NCBI GenBank assembly: GCA_025936205.1
Contig: JAICTU010000347.1
Location: forward strand, 1-9,847
Length of the DNA: 9,847 bases
Source of the DNA: Polyangiaceae bacterium
Lineage (GTDB): Bacteria > Myxococcota > Polyangia > Polyangiales > Polyangiaceae
Direction: 5' to 3'
The position numbers and the translations under genes were made by a program. A model generated the notes under the pieces. The model made no database searches. It was given only the letters and a program-made list of their open reading frames with translations, and was not told where the DNA came from. Positions 1 through 7,071 of this stretch are shown here, in pieces (position 1 is the stretch's first letter; every line of letters begins with the position of its first letter).

Positions 1-394
1 CGCCGGCGTCGCGCACGGTGCTCCCCGCGTCGGACGCGCCCGAGTCTGCTCCGGCATCGGCGCTGGCATCCGGCAAACCGGCGTCCGGCAAACCAGCATC
101 TGGCAGGCCGGCATCGAGACCGCCTGCGTCCGGAAGCGGATCGCCCGGCGTGCTGGCGTCGGGCTCGCCGGGGCCCGTCTCCGTTCCGCCCGCGCCGCCA
201 CGCCCCGGTCTGCGCGGGAAGCGGATGCTGCCGCTGCCGCCCGTCCCGGCCGCATCGGTGTCGGGGGGACCCGTCAGGCCACCGTCATCACCATTCAGAT
301 CGATGCCCAGAAAGCCGCAGCCCACCGCGCAGCACAGCGTTGCCAGCGGGATGGCCGCGCGCAGCGTTCGGTGAGAGCGAGTTCTGGGTTTCAC
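1..394 (-). CDS. Putative lipoprotein with Asp-Ala-Gly-rich repeats (partial, C-terminus outside window)
   Basis: The reading frame opens with GTG at 394 and stays open to the left edge for 131 codons, so only the N-terminal part is seen. The first 26 residues hold several Arg/Lys residues, a short hydrophobic stretch and the lipobox-like AVGC, with Cys26 as the likely lipidated residue. This suggests export and anchoring to a membrane. The rest is low-complexity and rich in Gly, Asp, Ala and Pro, including three LPDAG pentapeptides followed by degenerate DAG/DAS units. This style is common in myxobacterial surface lipoproteins, where it acts as a flexible spacer before a folded domain. The GTG overlaps the kinase stop in GTGA (391-394), which supports this start and translational coupling. 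No strong ribosome-binding site is seen. The mature function cannot be told because the downstream domain lies outside the window. The lipoprotein call is moderately sure because the lipobox is not the classic LxGC. Confidence 0.72.
   Translation of the reverse strand, partial: MKPRTRSHRTLRAAIPLATLCCAVGCGFLGIDLNGDDGGLTGPPDTDAAGTGGSGSIRFPRRPGRGGAGGTETGPGEPDASTPGDPLPDAGGLDAGLPDAGLPDAGLPDASADAGADSGASDAGSTVRDAG
69..128 (-). repeat. 15-bp in-frame tandem repeat (LPDAG units)
   Basis: Three 15-bp units lie at 69-83, 84-98 and 99-113, with a degenerate fourth unit at 114-128. The first two differ at two bases. Read on the minus strand within the lipoprotein gene, each unit encodes Leu-Pro-Asp-Ala-Gly/Ser. 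Because 15 is a multiple of three, copy-number change by slippage would keep the frame and only change linker length. Confidence 0.85.
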
Positions 395-2259
395 TGGGGC
401 TCTGAAACACGAGTGACCCGCGCCCGCACGGGGACTCGAAAGCTCACGTCATTCGCCAGTGCGGGAAACTGCACCCGGCGCCCCGCCTGCCCCAGACAGA
501 CCCCGAGAGGCGTCGCTGCGATGGCGGCGGGCTCTATATTAACCTGAGCGGCGCCACCTTTCGCGGCAACCGAAAAGTGCAGGATCGCCGAGGACTCGTG
601 GCCGCCTGCCGCGAGATGCGCCGTGAAACAGTCCTGGAAGGCGTTGCTCTGTCGCTGCACGGCGGCCGCCAGGCGCTGTTGGAGATCTTTGCCTTCATCC
701 TGCGCAGCCGTTGCGGCCGAGCCGGCGCGCGACTTCGGTGCGCGTTCTGGAACGCTCTTCCCCGACTTGGGGCGATCGATGACGGGAGCGATCGCTCCCG
801 CCGGCGGCTCCCTGGCGGGTTCACCCGGAGCGTCGGGCGGCGAGCTCGATGCCGCCGGAGGCGCGCCGCCGAGCGGTGACGCGGGCACCGTGTCCATCCG
901 GTCTCCTCCCACCACCACCACCTGTTCCGAACCGCTGCGGCGCGCCAGAATCGATACGGTGGCACCCAGGCCCAGCGCCACCAGACCTCCCACGACGAGC
1001 AGACCCCAGAGCAAGCGCCGCAGCTGCTTCTGGAGCGGCGCCTGCGCCTCGAGCAGGGCCGCCGGCGGCGCATCGTCCTCCGCCCCGTTCAAAGCCGCCC
1101 TGTTCAAAGCCGCCCCGTTCAAAGCCGCCCTGTTCGCAGCCACACGGCTCGCTGCTACGACGGGCGCTGGCGGCTGTGCAGGAGGCTCGGCGGGCGCGGG
1201 CCACGCCAGCTGAGTATCGCGATTTACCGGCACGGAGACGGGGCGCTGCGCGGCGGCGCGAGCGAGTGCCTCATCGCGCAGCTCCAGCCGTTCGACCCCG
1301 AGCTGCTGGGGCAGGAGCTTGAAGTCCGCGCGCACCGCCTCCTGCAGCTGCTGCGTCACCTCCTCATCGTCGCGCTGCTGAAAGGGCCTCAGCGCGCGCG
1401 AAAATGCGAGGGCGGAATCGAAGCGCTGCGCGGGATCCTTCGCCAGCGCCCGTGCGATGATGGGGTCGAGCTCGGGCGGAAGGCCCGCGCGCTTGGACGA
1501 TACAGGGTCGGGGATCTGATGGACCATGCGCACGATGGTCTCGCCCATCGAGTCCGCCACGAACAGTGCTTCTCCCGTCAACAGCTCGAACAGCACGACG
1601 GCTGCCGAGTACTGATCGGCGCGCGGCGTCGCCGGGTGGCCCTGGATCGTCTCCGGCGCTGCGTAGCCCAGCTTGCCCCGGAACACGCCCGCCTGCGTCG
1701 CTTGGTCCGCACGCGGACCGCTGATGCTCGCAACTCCAAAATCCAGAAGGTGGACGAAGCCGCGCTGGCTGACCAGGATGTTGTCCGGCGCCACGTCGCG
1801 GTGCACGATCTGGATCTCTTGCCCGTCTTCGACGCCGAAATGATGCGCATAGTGCAGCGCATCCAGAGTGCGGCGCACGATGAACAAGCACACGTCGGCC
1901 GGCAGCGGGTTGCCCACCTGCTGGCGATACTGCAGCCAGGTGGACAGCGCATAACCGTGCACGTACTCCAGCACCATGATGTGGGCGCCGTCTTCGATGC
2001 CGAAGTCGCTGATGCCCACGATGGCAGGGTGTTGCAGCCGGGAGAGGATCTTGGCCTCGCGAATGAACAGGCGGTTGCCCTCGTCGCTGCTGCGGATCTC
2101 TCGACGCATGCGCTTGACGACGACGGGGCGTGTGAAGCCTTCGGCTCCTTCGACCCGCGCCAGGTGCACGGTGCCCATGCCGCCTTCCCCGAGCAGCCGT
2201 ACCACCCGGTAGCGGCCGAGCAGCAACTTGTCGTCGAGCGGATGCTGGGACACGTTCAT
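391..2259 (-). CDS. Transmembrane Ser/Thr protein kinase with AgmX/PglI-like C-terminal domain
   Basis: This 622-residue protein is a Hanks-type serine/threonine kinase that should phosphorylate cytoplasmic proteins using ATP. Residues about 17-290 hold a complete catalytic domain: glycine loop GEGGMG at 24-29, ATP lysine K49, helix-C glutamate E68, HRDVAPDN at 153-160 (catalytic D155, N160), DFG at 173-175 and APE at 201-203. It therefore looks active. A Pro/Ala-rich linker and an Ala-Leu-Asn pentapeptide repeat (about 374-394) precede one membrane helix at about 417-438. The tail ends at 535-622 in a domain with two cysteines (C544, C588) and a G-x-V/FP pattern like the C-terminal domain of AgmX/PglI, probably periplasmic. 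ATG at 2259 is chosen because GGAGGG lies about 10 nt upstream and it starts 19 nt after the FecR-gene stop. The longer open frame to 2676 runs through the FecR gene. It overlaps the lipoprotein start by 4 nt. Substrate and signal are unknown. Confidence 0.93.
   Translation of the reverse strand: MNVSQHPLDDKLLLGRYRVVRLLGEGGMGTVHLARVEGAEGFTRPVVVKRMRREIRSSDEGNRLFIREAKILSRLQHPAIVGISDFGIEDGAHIMVLEYVHGYALSTWLQYRQQVGNPLPADVCLFIVRRTLDALHYAHHFGVEDGQEIQIVHRDVAPDNILVSQRGFVHLLDFGVASISGPRADQATQAGVFRGKLGYAAPETIQGHPATPRADQYSAAVVLFELLTGEALFVADSMGETIVRMVHQIPDPVSSKRAGLPPELDPIIARALAKDPAQRFDSALAFSRALRPFQQRDDEEVTQQLQEAVRADFKLLPQQLGVERLELRDEALARAAAQRPVSVPVNRDTQLAWPAPAEPPAQPPAPVVAASRVAANRAALNGAALNRAALNGAEDDAPPAALLEAQAPLQKQLRRLLWGLLVVGGLVALGLGATVSILARRSGSEQVVVVGGDRMDTVPASPLGGAPPAASSSPPDAPGEPAREPPAGAIAPVIDRPKSGKSVPERAPKSRAGSAATAAQDEGKDLQQRLAAAVQRQSNAFQDCFTAHLAAGGHESSAILHFSVAAKGGAAQVNIEPAAIAATPLGVCLGQAGRRVQFPALANDVSFRVPVRARVTRVSEPQ
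1084..1143 (-). repeat. 15-bp tandem repeat in kinase linker (AALNG/AALNR units)
   Basis: Four 15-bp units start at about 1084, 1099, 1114 and 1129; the last has diverged. The first base triplet alternates CCC/CCT, so the protein alternates Gly and Arg (ALNGA, ALNRA, ALNGA) and the true period may be 30 bp. The repeat lies between the catalytic domain and the membrane helix. It resembles pentapeptide-repeat spacing, but the usual Asp/Asn before Leu is Ala, so it may be just a flexible or helical linker. Confidence 0.85.
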
Positions 2260-2278
2260 GGCTGTCAGCCCTCCGGGC

Positions 2279-3754
2279 CTATCTCGGTAGGCCCTTGGGG
2301 CGCCGCAGGTAGTAGTGCGTGCCGTGCGTGGGATGCGAGAAGGCGATGGCGATCGGCGCACTGCCCGCGACGTCTCGAGCGAAGTTGCGTTGCCCGTCCA
2401 ACGGCAACGGGTCGCCGCCGACCGAAACCTGCCAGCCTGGGAGCGCCTGTCCCGCCACGCTGACCGAGGGCGCCGGCTCGAAACCGAGCGGCGGAGATGC
2501 GACGCGCGCCGCGGGCGCCTGCCGGTCCAGCACGACGTCGATGGTGGTGGTGCGCGAGCGCCGGGGCGGCTGCGTCGCCGCCGAAAATGTGACTCGATGG
2601 GTTCCACTGCCGAGAGCCGGGAACTCGTAGCTGGGTTTGCGGGTCTGGATCGCGCGGCCGTCGACCTCCAGCACATAGGCGGACGCAGCGGGCGCCGAGC
2701 TCCAGCTGAGCGTCACGCGGGGCAGGCGGTACTGATACATCACCGTGTAGCTACGGCCATCGGTGACGACGTTGGCCGTGGGAGCGAAGCTCGGCAGCTG
2801 GCGCGTGCCCGCATCCCCGAGCACGGACACCGTCCCCTGCGCCGCGACGACGTCAGGTCGATCCAGGCAGCGCACTTCGTAGCGGTGCCGGCCCGGACCG
2901 AAGCGCAAGCTCGGCTGCGCAGCGGCCTCGGTGGTCTGCTTCTCGCTGCGCAGCTGCGCCGGCCCCGCGCACACTCCCGCCAGGCCGAAGCCGATCGCGA
3001 GCGGTGCCTGGGGATCGTGCACGACGAACGAGTCACCGGCATGCACGACGAGCTCGGCATGCGCGCTACCGTCCCCGAGTTTCAGCTCGGGCTGAGGCTC
3101 GGGCGGAGGCTGAGGAGCGGGTGGCTCCGGGGGCGGCGGTGGAGTCGGCAGCGCGGCGGGCGCTGCGCTCGGGGCGCGCGTCGCGTCCAGCTCGACCCCG
3201 CCCAGCTCCAGCTGCACACGCTGACCGGAGGCCACCGCTCGCCGCTCGTCGCCCAGCTCGAGCCGCCCCACCTCGACCTCGACCTGCAGTCGATCGGCCT
3301 CGCGACGCAGATGGATGGAGCTGTTCGGGTCCAGCCGCAGCTCACCGAACTCTGAATCGACGCGCACGGCCTTCGCCTCGCTCTGCACGTCGACCTGCCC
3401 CAGATCGACCTGCAGCTGGGAGCCGCCCTTTGCCGCTGCCAGAAAGCGCACTCGGGACGCGGGCTGCAGCCGAACGCGCGCGCCGTTGTTCAGCTGGAAG
3501 TAGGCTTGGTCTCGCGCGGAGGTACGGGCTCCGTCCCCGTTCATGAAGCGATCGCCGACGGCGGCCGCACGCCAGTGCTCGAGGCTCGCCGCGCTGTCGC
3601 GCTCTGGCCCACCCGATAGCTCCACGAGCCGCGCCAGCGAGTCGTCGCGTGCCCAGCGATAGCCCAGCACGCCGAGCGCCACCAAGAACAACAGGGCCAG
3701 CGCCGCCGAAACGGCGCGCCTCCTGCCAGCGGTTTTGTCGTGCTTCTGCAGCAT
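2279..3754 (-). CDS. Membrane-anchored FecR-domain protein with Ig-like C-terminal region
   Basis: This 491-residue protein has one N-terminal hydrophobic helix (about 14-32, after a basic start) that would anchor it in the inner membrane with the rest in the periplasm. Residues about 67-182 match the FecR domain: a GDRF start, then a DGART..R..A.FQL..GARVRL run and repeated short beta strands ending in SGQRVQLEL. Classical FecR relays an outer-membrane receptor signal to an ECF sigma factor. Here the usual FecR N-terminal anti-sigma segment is absent, so it is more likely a periplasmic binding or adaptor module. A proline-rich linker (about 198-220) leads to beta-rich segments, including a fibronectin/Ig-like strand pattern and a final glucodextranase-B/Big-like unit. 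ATG at 3754 shares one base with the stop of the barrel gene (TGATG), and the stop is 19 nt before the kinase start. This suggests co-expression and a role in the same envelope pathway. The ligand is unknown. Confidence 0.85.
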   Translation of the reverse strand: MLQKHDKTAGRRRAVSAALALLFLVALGVLGYRWARDDSLARLVELSGGPERDSAASLEHWRAAAVGDRFMNGDGARTSARDQAYFQLNNGARVRLQPASRVRFLAAAKGGSQLQVDLGQVDVQSEAKAVRVDSEFGELRLDPNSSIHLRREADRLQVEVEVGRLELGDERRAVASGQRVQLELGGVELDATRAPSAAPAALPTPPPPPEPPAPQPPPEPQPELKLGDGSAHAELVVHAGDSFVVHDPQAPLAIGFGLAGVCAGPAQLRSEKQTTEAAAQPSLRFGPGRHRYEVRCLDRPDVVAAQGTVSVLGDAGTRQLPSFAPTANVVTDGRSYTVMYQYRLPRVTLSWSSAPAASAYVLEVDGRAIQTRKPSYEFPALGSGTHRVTFSAATQPPRRSRTTTIDVVLDRQAPAARVASPPLGFEPAPSVSVAGQALPGWQVSVGGDPLPLDGQRNFARDVAGSAPIAIAFSHPTHGTHYYLRRPKGLPR

Positions 3755-5253
3755 CAGCGCCCCAGAGCGAGGTTCAAGATCACGACGCCCCGCTCGCGGA
3801 CGACGATCACGCGCTGCTGCGGCGCGAACCCGGGATGTTGCAGCTGGAGCGTGTAGCGCCCGGGCGCGAGCTCGATGGTGAACGAGCCATCGCTGCCGGC
3901 TTCGAGCTGGTGATCGCCCGGCGTGATGCGGATGCTGGCGGGCACAGGCGTACCCCCGAGGTCGAGCACGCGACCGCGCACCTGGCCTGCCGGGACGGAC
4001 GGATGCAGCACGAGTTCGCTCGATCGTTCGCTTGCGGGGCCGATCTCCGCCCGAGCGTCGTCGAACCCCGGGGCGGAAGCGCGCAGCTCCAGCGCGACGC
4101 CCGGTACCTCCGTGAAGCTGAAGCGGCCGTCCTCGGCGCTCCGCGTCTCGCGCGGCTGCGCGCCCTCCATCGTCAGTGTGACGAGAGCATCGGGCAGCGG
4201 GCGCCCGCCTTCATCGACCACCGTGCCTGAAACCGGGCTCACGGCGTTCACGGTGGGTGGCGGCGGACGCGACGGCTCCGGCGGCGCCTCGCGCGAGGGC
4301 GGCGGAGCCGGCTCCGGAATGGCGGGCGGCGCGGACGCCCCCAGGTGCCACGCCAAGCCCACGGCGCAGCCGAGCCGCGGCGGGATCGGTTGCAGATCGC
4401 TGGCGGTGCGGGGGCCGCGAGCGCTCAAGCCGACGTCCGCGCTGATCGACAGTGAGAACGCCGCGCCCAGCGGCTGACGCGCTCCGAGACTGAGCTGCCA
4501 GGGCGATCGCAGCGCGCCCGGAGCGCCGGCCCCGACGAGCAGCTCGCCGCTCAGCTCCGCGAGCAGCTCGGTATTCGCGCTCGTCAGGCGCTGGCTTGCA
4601 CCGACGCCCCACTGCACCGCGTTCCAGTCGCTCATCTCCAGCGTGCGGCGATCGCTCGCCGACACGCGCTCGGGATCGGGCACGACCTGTCCGCTGCGGT
4701 CGAGATGAAAGCCGAGCTGCGCGCCGAGCCAGGTGCGCTGCTCCAGCCGTGTCCCCAAAAGAGCTCGGATGGAGGCGCTCGTCGCAGGCCAGTAGATGGA
4801 CGGCGCCGTTGCGCCGATGAATCGCACATCGGCCTCGGCCCCCCACAGCCAGCGCTCGCTGGCGGCCAGCGAGTAGCGCGCCGTCAGCCGGGGCTCTCCG
4901 TACAGGTTCGCTTCCGAGCCCGATGTAGGGCGCGAGAAGACGTCGACATAGCCCCGAACGTCAGCGGCCAGAGCCAGCGCCGGAATCGGCTGAACAGCGG
5001 CCGCGATCGTCGCGCCCAGACGATGCCCGCTCAGCTGCAGATCCGCTGCAGGATCGAGCCAGCCGTAGCTGACCGCGCTGGTCGCGGTGAGCGCTGACAC
5101 CGGGGCAGCGGGGATGCCGACCCGGATCAGTCCGGGGAGCGCGCGCGCAGATTCGCCTGGCGCCGAATCGAGAGCTCGCGCTCGAGCGGTGAGCGAGAGC
5201 GCGGCGGCCAGGATGCCGAGGCCCCGCCTCGTCGACCGGGTCGCGCGGTTCAT
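3754..5253 (-). CDS. Secreted beta-barrel-like protein with two carboxypeptidase-regulatory-like domains
   Basis: This 499-residue protein starts with a likely signal peptide: Arg-rich start, hydrophobic core, and probable cleavage after ARA near residue 26. Residues about 30-305 alternate polar and hydrophobic residues with many Trp, Tyr and Gly positions and strand-like repeats such as LGARQPLGAAFSLSISADVG. This is the look of an outer-membrane beta-barrel, though no barrel family is recognised by name. A proline-rich linker (306-340) leads to two carboxypeptidase-regulatory-like beta-sandwich domains (about 341-421 and 422-499), each with the G-x-V-x-D..G.P...A.V.L pattern, an (E/S)DG.F.(F/I) strand and a late APGF/HPGF motif. 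It is the first gene of the four-gene minus-strand operon. The start could be the ATG at 5253 or the GTG at 5256 directly before it. Neither has a strong ribosome-binding site; a weak GAG lies 7-10 nt upstream. It may be a surface pore, anchor or sensor for the kinase system; that role is inference. Confidence 0.78.
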   Translation of the reverse strand: MNRATRSTRRGLGILAAALSLTARARALDSAPGESARALPGLIRVGIPAAPVSALTATSAVSYGWLDPAADLQLSGHRLGATIAAAVQPIPALALAADVRGYVDVFSRPTSGSEANLYGEPRLTARYSLAASERWLWGAEADVRFIGATAPSIYWPATSASIRALLGTRLEQRTWLGAQLGFHLDRSGQVVPDPERVSASDRRTLEMSDWNAVQWGVGASQRLTSANTELLAELSGELLVGAGAPGALRSPWQLSLGARQPLGAAFSLSISADVGLSARGPRTASDLQPIPPRLGCAVGLAWHLGASAPPAIPEPAPPPSREAPPEPSRPPPPTVNAVSPVSGTVVDEGGRPLPDALVTLTMEGAQPRETRSAEDGRFSFTEVPGVALELRASAPGFDDARAEIGPASERSSELVLHPSVPAGQVRGRVLDLGGTPVPASIRITPGDHQLEAGSDGSFTIELAPGRYTLQLQHPGFAPQQRVIVVRERGVVILNLALGR

Positions 5254-5286
5254 CACACGAGCTCGAGTACGGTCATTCCGGAGGCT

Positions 5287-5296
5287 TACATAATGG
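5287..5296 (-). promoter_or_regulatory. Possible minus-10 element for the barrel/FecR/kinase operon
   Basis: The 98-bp gap between the flavoprotein stop and the barrel-protein start is GC-rich except for a small AT-rich island, read on the minus strand as CATTATGTA. It sits about 35 nt upstream of the start codon, where a minus-10 box would be expected, but no convincing minus-35 box is seen. This is a weak suggestion only. Confidence 0.2.
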
Positions 5297-5306
5297 TCGA
5301 ACCAGC

Positions 5307-5327
5307 CCCGCCGAGCCGCTGGGCGGG
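5307..5327 (-). terminator. GC hairpin after the flavoprotein gene, weak terminator candidate
   Basis: A perfect 6-bp inverted repeat (CCCGCC at 5307-5312, GGCGGG at 5322-5327, 9-nt loop) lies 28 nt downstream of the flavoprotein stop. No T-run follows it on the minus strand. It may only slow or mark the end of the transcript, or be a chance feature of GC-rich DNA. Confidence 0.22.
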
Positions 5328-5354
5328 CGCGTCACCAGGTCCGCGCGGCCAGGT

Positions 5355-7016
5355 TCAGCGCTCCGCGAGCGCTCGATGCAGCAGCTGAACGCAGACGGCG
5401 CCTTCTCCGACGGCGGAGGCCACGCGCTTGACGCTGCCTGACCGCGCGTCGCCCACGACGAACACTCCGGGCAGACTCGTCTCGGCGAGGAAGGGGTGCC
5501 GCTGGAGCGGCCAGCGCGCTTCACTGAGCTCGTCGCGGCTCAGATCGGCACCGGCCTTGATGAAGCCCTTGTCGTCGAGCACGACACAACCCTGGACCCA
5601 CTCCGTGTTGGGCAGCGCGCCCGTCATCAGGAAAAGATGGTGGATGGGGTGGGTCTCCGTTTCGCCCGTGTCGAGCCGGCGCCAGGAGACCTGCTCCAGC
5701 CCGTGCGTGCCCGCGAGGGTCTCCACCACCGCGCGTGGGCACAGCTCGATGTTGGGGGTGTCCTCGATCCTCTGGATGAGGTAGCGAGACATGCTCTCCG
5801 ACAAGCCAGGACCGCGGATCAAGACGCGCACGGACGCCGCCGTCTGCGAGAGATAGACGGCGGCCTGCCCCGCCGAGTTCCCGCCGCCCACGATGGCGAC
5901 GTGTTCACGCTCACAGATCTGCGCCTCCATGTGCGTCGCGCTGTAGTACACGCCGGCGCCTTCGAAGCGCGAGAGCTCCGCGATCTCCGGCTTTCGGTAC
6001 TGGGCTCCGCTGGCGATGACCACGGTCTTGGCGCGCACTCGCTGCCCGTCGCCGAGCTCGACTTCATAGATCCGCTGAGCGCAACGAAGACGGACCGCGC
6101 GCTGGGCGATGGCCATTTCGGCGCCGAACTTCTGGGCTTGAGTCAGCGCCCGCCCTGCCAGCGCCTCGCCCGAGATGCCCGTGGGAAAGCCCAGGTAGTT
6201 TTCGATGCGCGAGCTCGTGCCTGCCTGCCCGCCGGGCGCCGTCGCCTCCAGCACCAGCACGTCGAGGCCCTCGGAGGCGGCATACACGGCCGCCGCGAGC
6301 CCGGCCGGCCCGGCGCCGACGATGACGACATCGCGCAGCGCCTCGGGATCGAGCGCCATGCTGAGCCCGAGCTCCGCGGCGAGCAGCTCGATGGATGGAT
6401 TTCTGAGCACCCTGCCGCCGAGGCAAATGACGACGGGCACCTCGCTGACCTGCACGTGAAATCGCTCGAGCAGCGCTTGCACGCCCGCGTCGCCCTCGAT
6501 GTCTGCGTACGTGAACGGCTGTGCGTTGCGCGTCAGGAATTCTTTCAAGCGCAGCGTCGCCCCCGAGTGAGGAGACCCGAGCAGCACCAGTTCATTGTCA
6601 GCCTGAGAGAGCAGCCCGACGCGCCGCAGGATGAACGCGCGCATCAGGAGCTCGCTGAGCTCGGAGTCCCTCTGCACGATCGCGCGCAAACGCTCGCGCT
6701 CGATCGCGATGACGCTGCCATCGGCGACGGCACGCCCCCGCACCAAGCTGCGCCGCGCCGAGAGCATGTTGATCTCACCGGTGAACTGTCCGGCGCGATG
6801 CAGAACGACCCGCTCCTCGCGGTCGCCGATGGGACGCACCACCTCGATCTCTCCCGAGAGCACGACGAAGAATCGCGTGTTCTGCTCGCCGGCCTCGAAC
6901 AAGACCTCGCCGGCCCTCATGTTTCGCCGCTCTCCGAAGCTGCTGATCCGCTGGATCTGCGCCTCGCTCAGAACTGGAAACATCTGCGCTCGCCGATCTG
7001 TGCTGCTGGTTGCCAT
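5355..7016 (-). CDS. Cyclic-nucleotide-binding/thioredoxin-like/thioredoxin-reductase-like flavoprotein
   Basis: This 553-residue protein has three domains. Residues about 13-130 form a cyclic-nucleotide-binding domain (RAGEVLFEAGE, a GEI turn at 80-82, then a basic RRSLVRGRA loop in place of the usual PRSA). Residues about 142-217 form a thioredoxin/glutaredoxin-like domain with the cis-proline site SEVPVVI (191-197), but its CxxC position reads SPHS. Residues about 228-553 form a pyridine nucleotide-disulfide oxidoreductase: FAD loop GAGPAG (234-239), PGGQA (261-265), NAD(P)H loop GGGNSAG (377-383) and the C-terminal FAD motif GVFVVGDAR. Thioredoxin reductases carry CATC before the second loop; here it is SATH (359-362). 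The enzyme should bind FAD and NAD(P)H, but dithiol transfer through those sites is unlikely. ATG at 7016 has AGGGAG about 10 nt upstream. It is transcribed divergently from the zinc-finger gene. The true electron acceptor and the bound nucleotide are unknown. Confidence 0.92.
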   Translation of the reverse strand: MATSSTDRRAQMFPVLSEAQIQRISSFGERRNMRAGEVLFEAGEQNTRFFVVLSGEIEVVRPIGDREERVVLHRAGQFTGEINMLSARRSLVRGRAVADGSVIAIERERLRAIVQRDSELSELLMRAFILRRVGLLSQADNELVLLGSPHSGATLRLKEFLTRNAQPFTYADIEGDAGVQALLERFHVQVSEVPVVICLGGRVLRNPSIELLAAELGLSMALDPEALRDVVIVGAGPAGLAAAVYAASEGLDVLVLEATAPGGQAGTSSRIENYLGFPTGISGEALAGRALTQAQKFGAEMAIAQRAVRLRCAQRIYEVELGDGQRVRAKTVVIASGAQYRKPEIAELSRFEGAGVYYSATHMEAQICEREHVAIVGGGNSAGQAAVYLSQTAASVRVLIRGPGLSESMSRYLIQRIEDTPNIELCPRAVVETLAGTHGLEQVSWRRLDTGETETHPIHHLFLMTGALPNTEWVQGCVVLDDKGFIKAGADLSRDELSEARWPLQRHPFLAETSLPGVFVVGDARSGSVKRVASAVGEGAVCVQLLHRALAER

Positions 7017-7071
7017 GCTGTTCGGACTCCCTGGCGCTCGTGAGGGGCACTATATCCCCGCGGGAGGAACA
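7017..7071. promoter_or_regulatory. Divergent promoter region between flavoprotein and zinc-finger genes
   Basis: Only 55 bp separate the two divergent start codons, so both promoters must lie here or reach into the coding ends. The one AT-rich island is ACTATAT at 7049-7055. On the minus strand it reads TATAGT (7054 to 7049), a 5-of-6 match to a minus-10 box, placed about 33 nt from the flavoprotein ATG. No clear minus-35 is seen for either side. GGGAGGA at 7062-7068 is the strong ribosome-binding site of the zinc-finger gene, and AGGGAG read on the minus strand (within 7026-7034) serves the flavoprotein. Confidence 0.45.

Noticed and set aside
69..113. CRISPR-like short repeats
   Set aside because: The units are 15 bp, directly adjacent with no spacers, and encode an in-frame pentapeptide.
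18..374. 118-codon plus-strand frame at the left edge rich in Pro, Ala, Ser and Gly
   Set aside because: It is the reverse of the DAG-rich lipoprotein. The minus-strand frame has a start coupled to the kinase stop and a lipobox; the plus frame has neither.
1519..2463. 314-codon plus-strand frame antisense to the kinase catalytic domain
   Set aside because: The minus strand encodes all kinase motifs here, so the plus-strand frame is a codon-bias shadow.
2260..2676. N-terminal extension of the kinase frame to 2676
   Set aside because: It would overlap about 400 bp of the FecR gene, translates to Arg/Ser-rich sequence, and the ATG at 2259 has a good ribosome-binding site directly before the kinase domain.
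2315..3355. 346-codon plus-strand frame antisense to the FecR-domain gene
   Set aside because: Low-complexity Arg/Ala/Gly translation with no domain; the minus-strand frame has a signal anchor, FecR motif and operon overlaps.
5496..7043. Long open frame (515 codons) on the plus strand, antisense to the flavoprotein gene
   Set aside because: It mirrors a gene with clear FAD, NAD(P)H and cyclic-nucleotide motifs, shows no recognisable domain and is Arg/His/Ala-rich. Long antisense frames are expected at this GC content.
6631..7071. Upstream extension of the zinc-finger frame to 6631
   Set aside because: It runs antisense through the flavoprotein N-terminus and is Ser/Arg-rich; the ATG at 7072 has a strong ribosome-binding site and starts the conserved domain.
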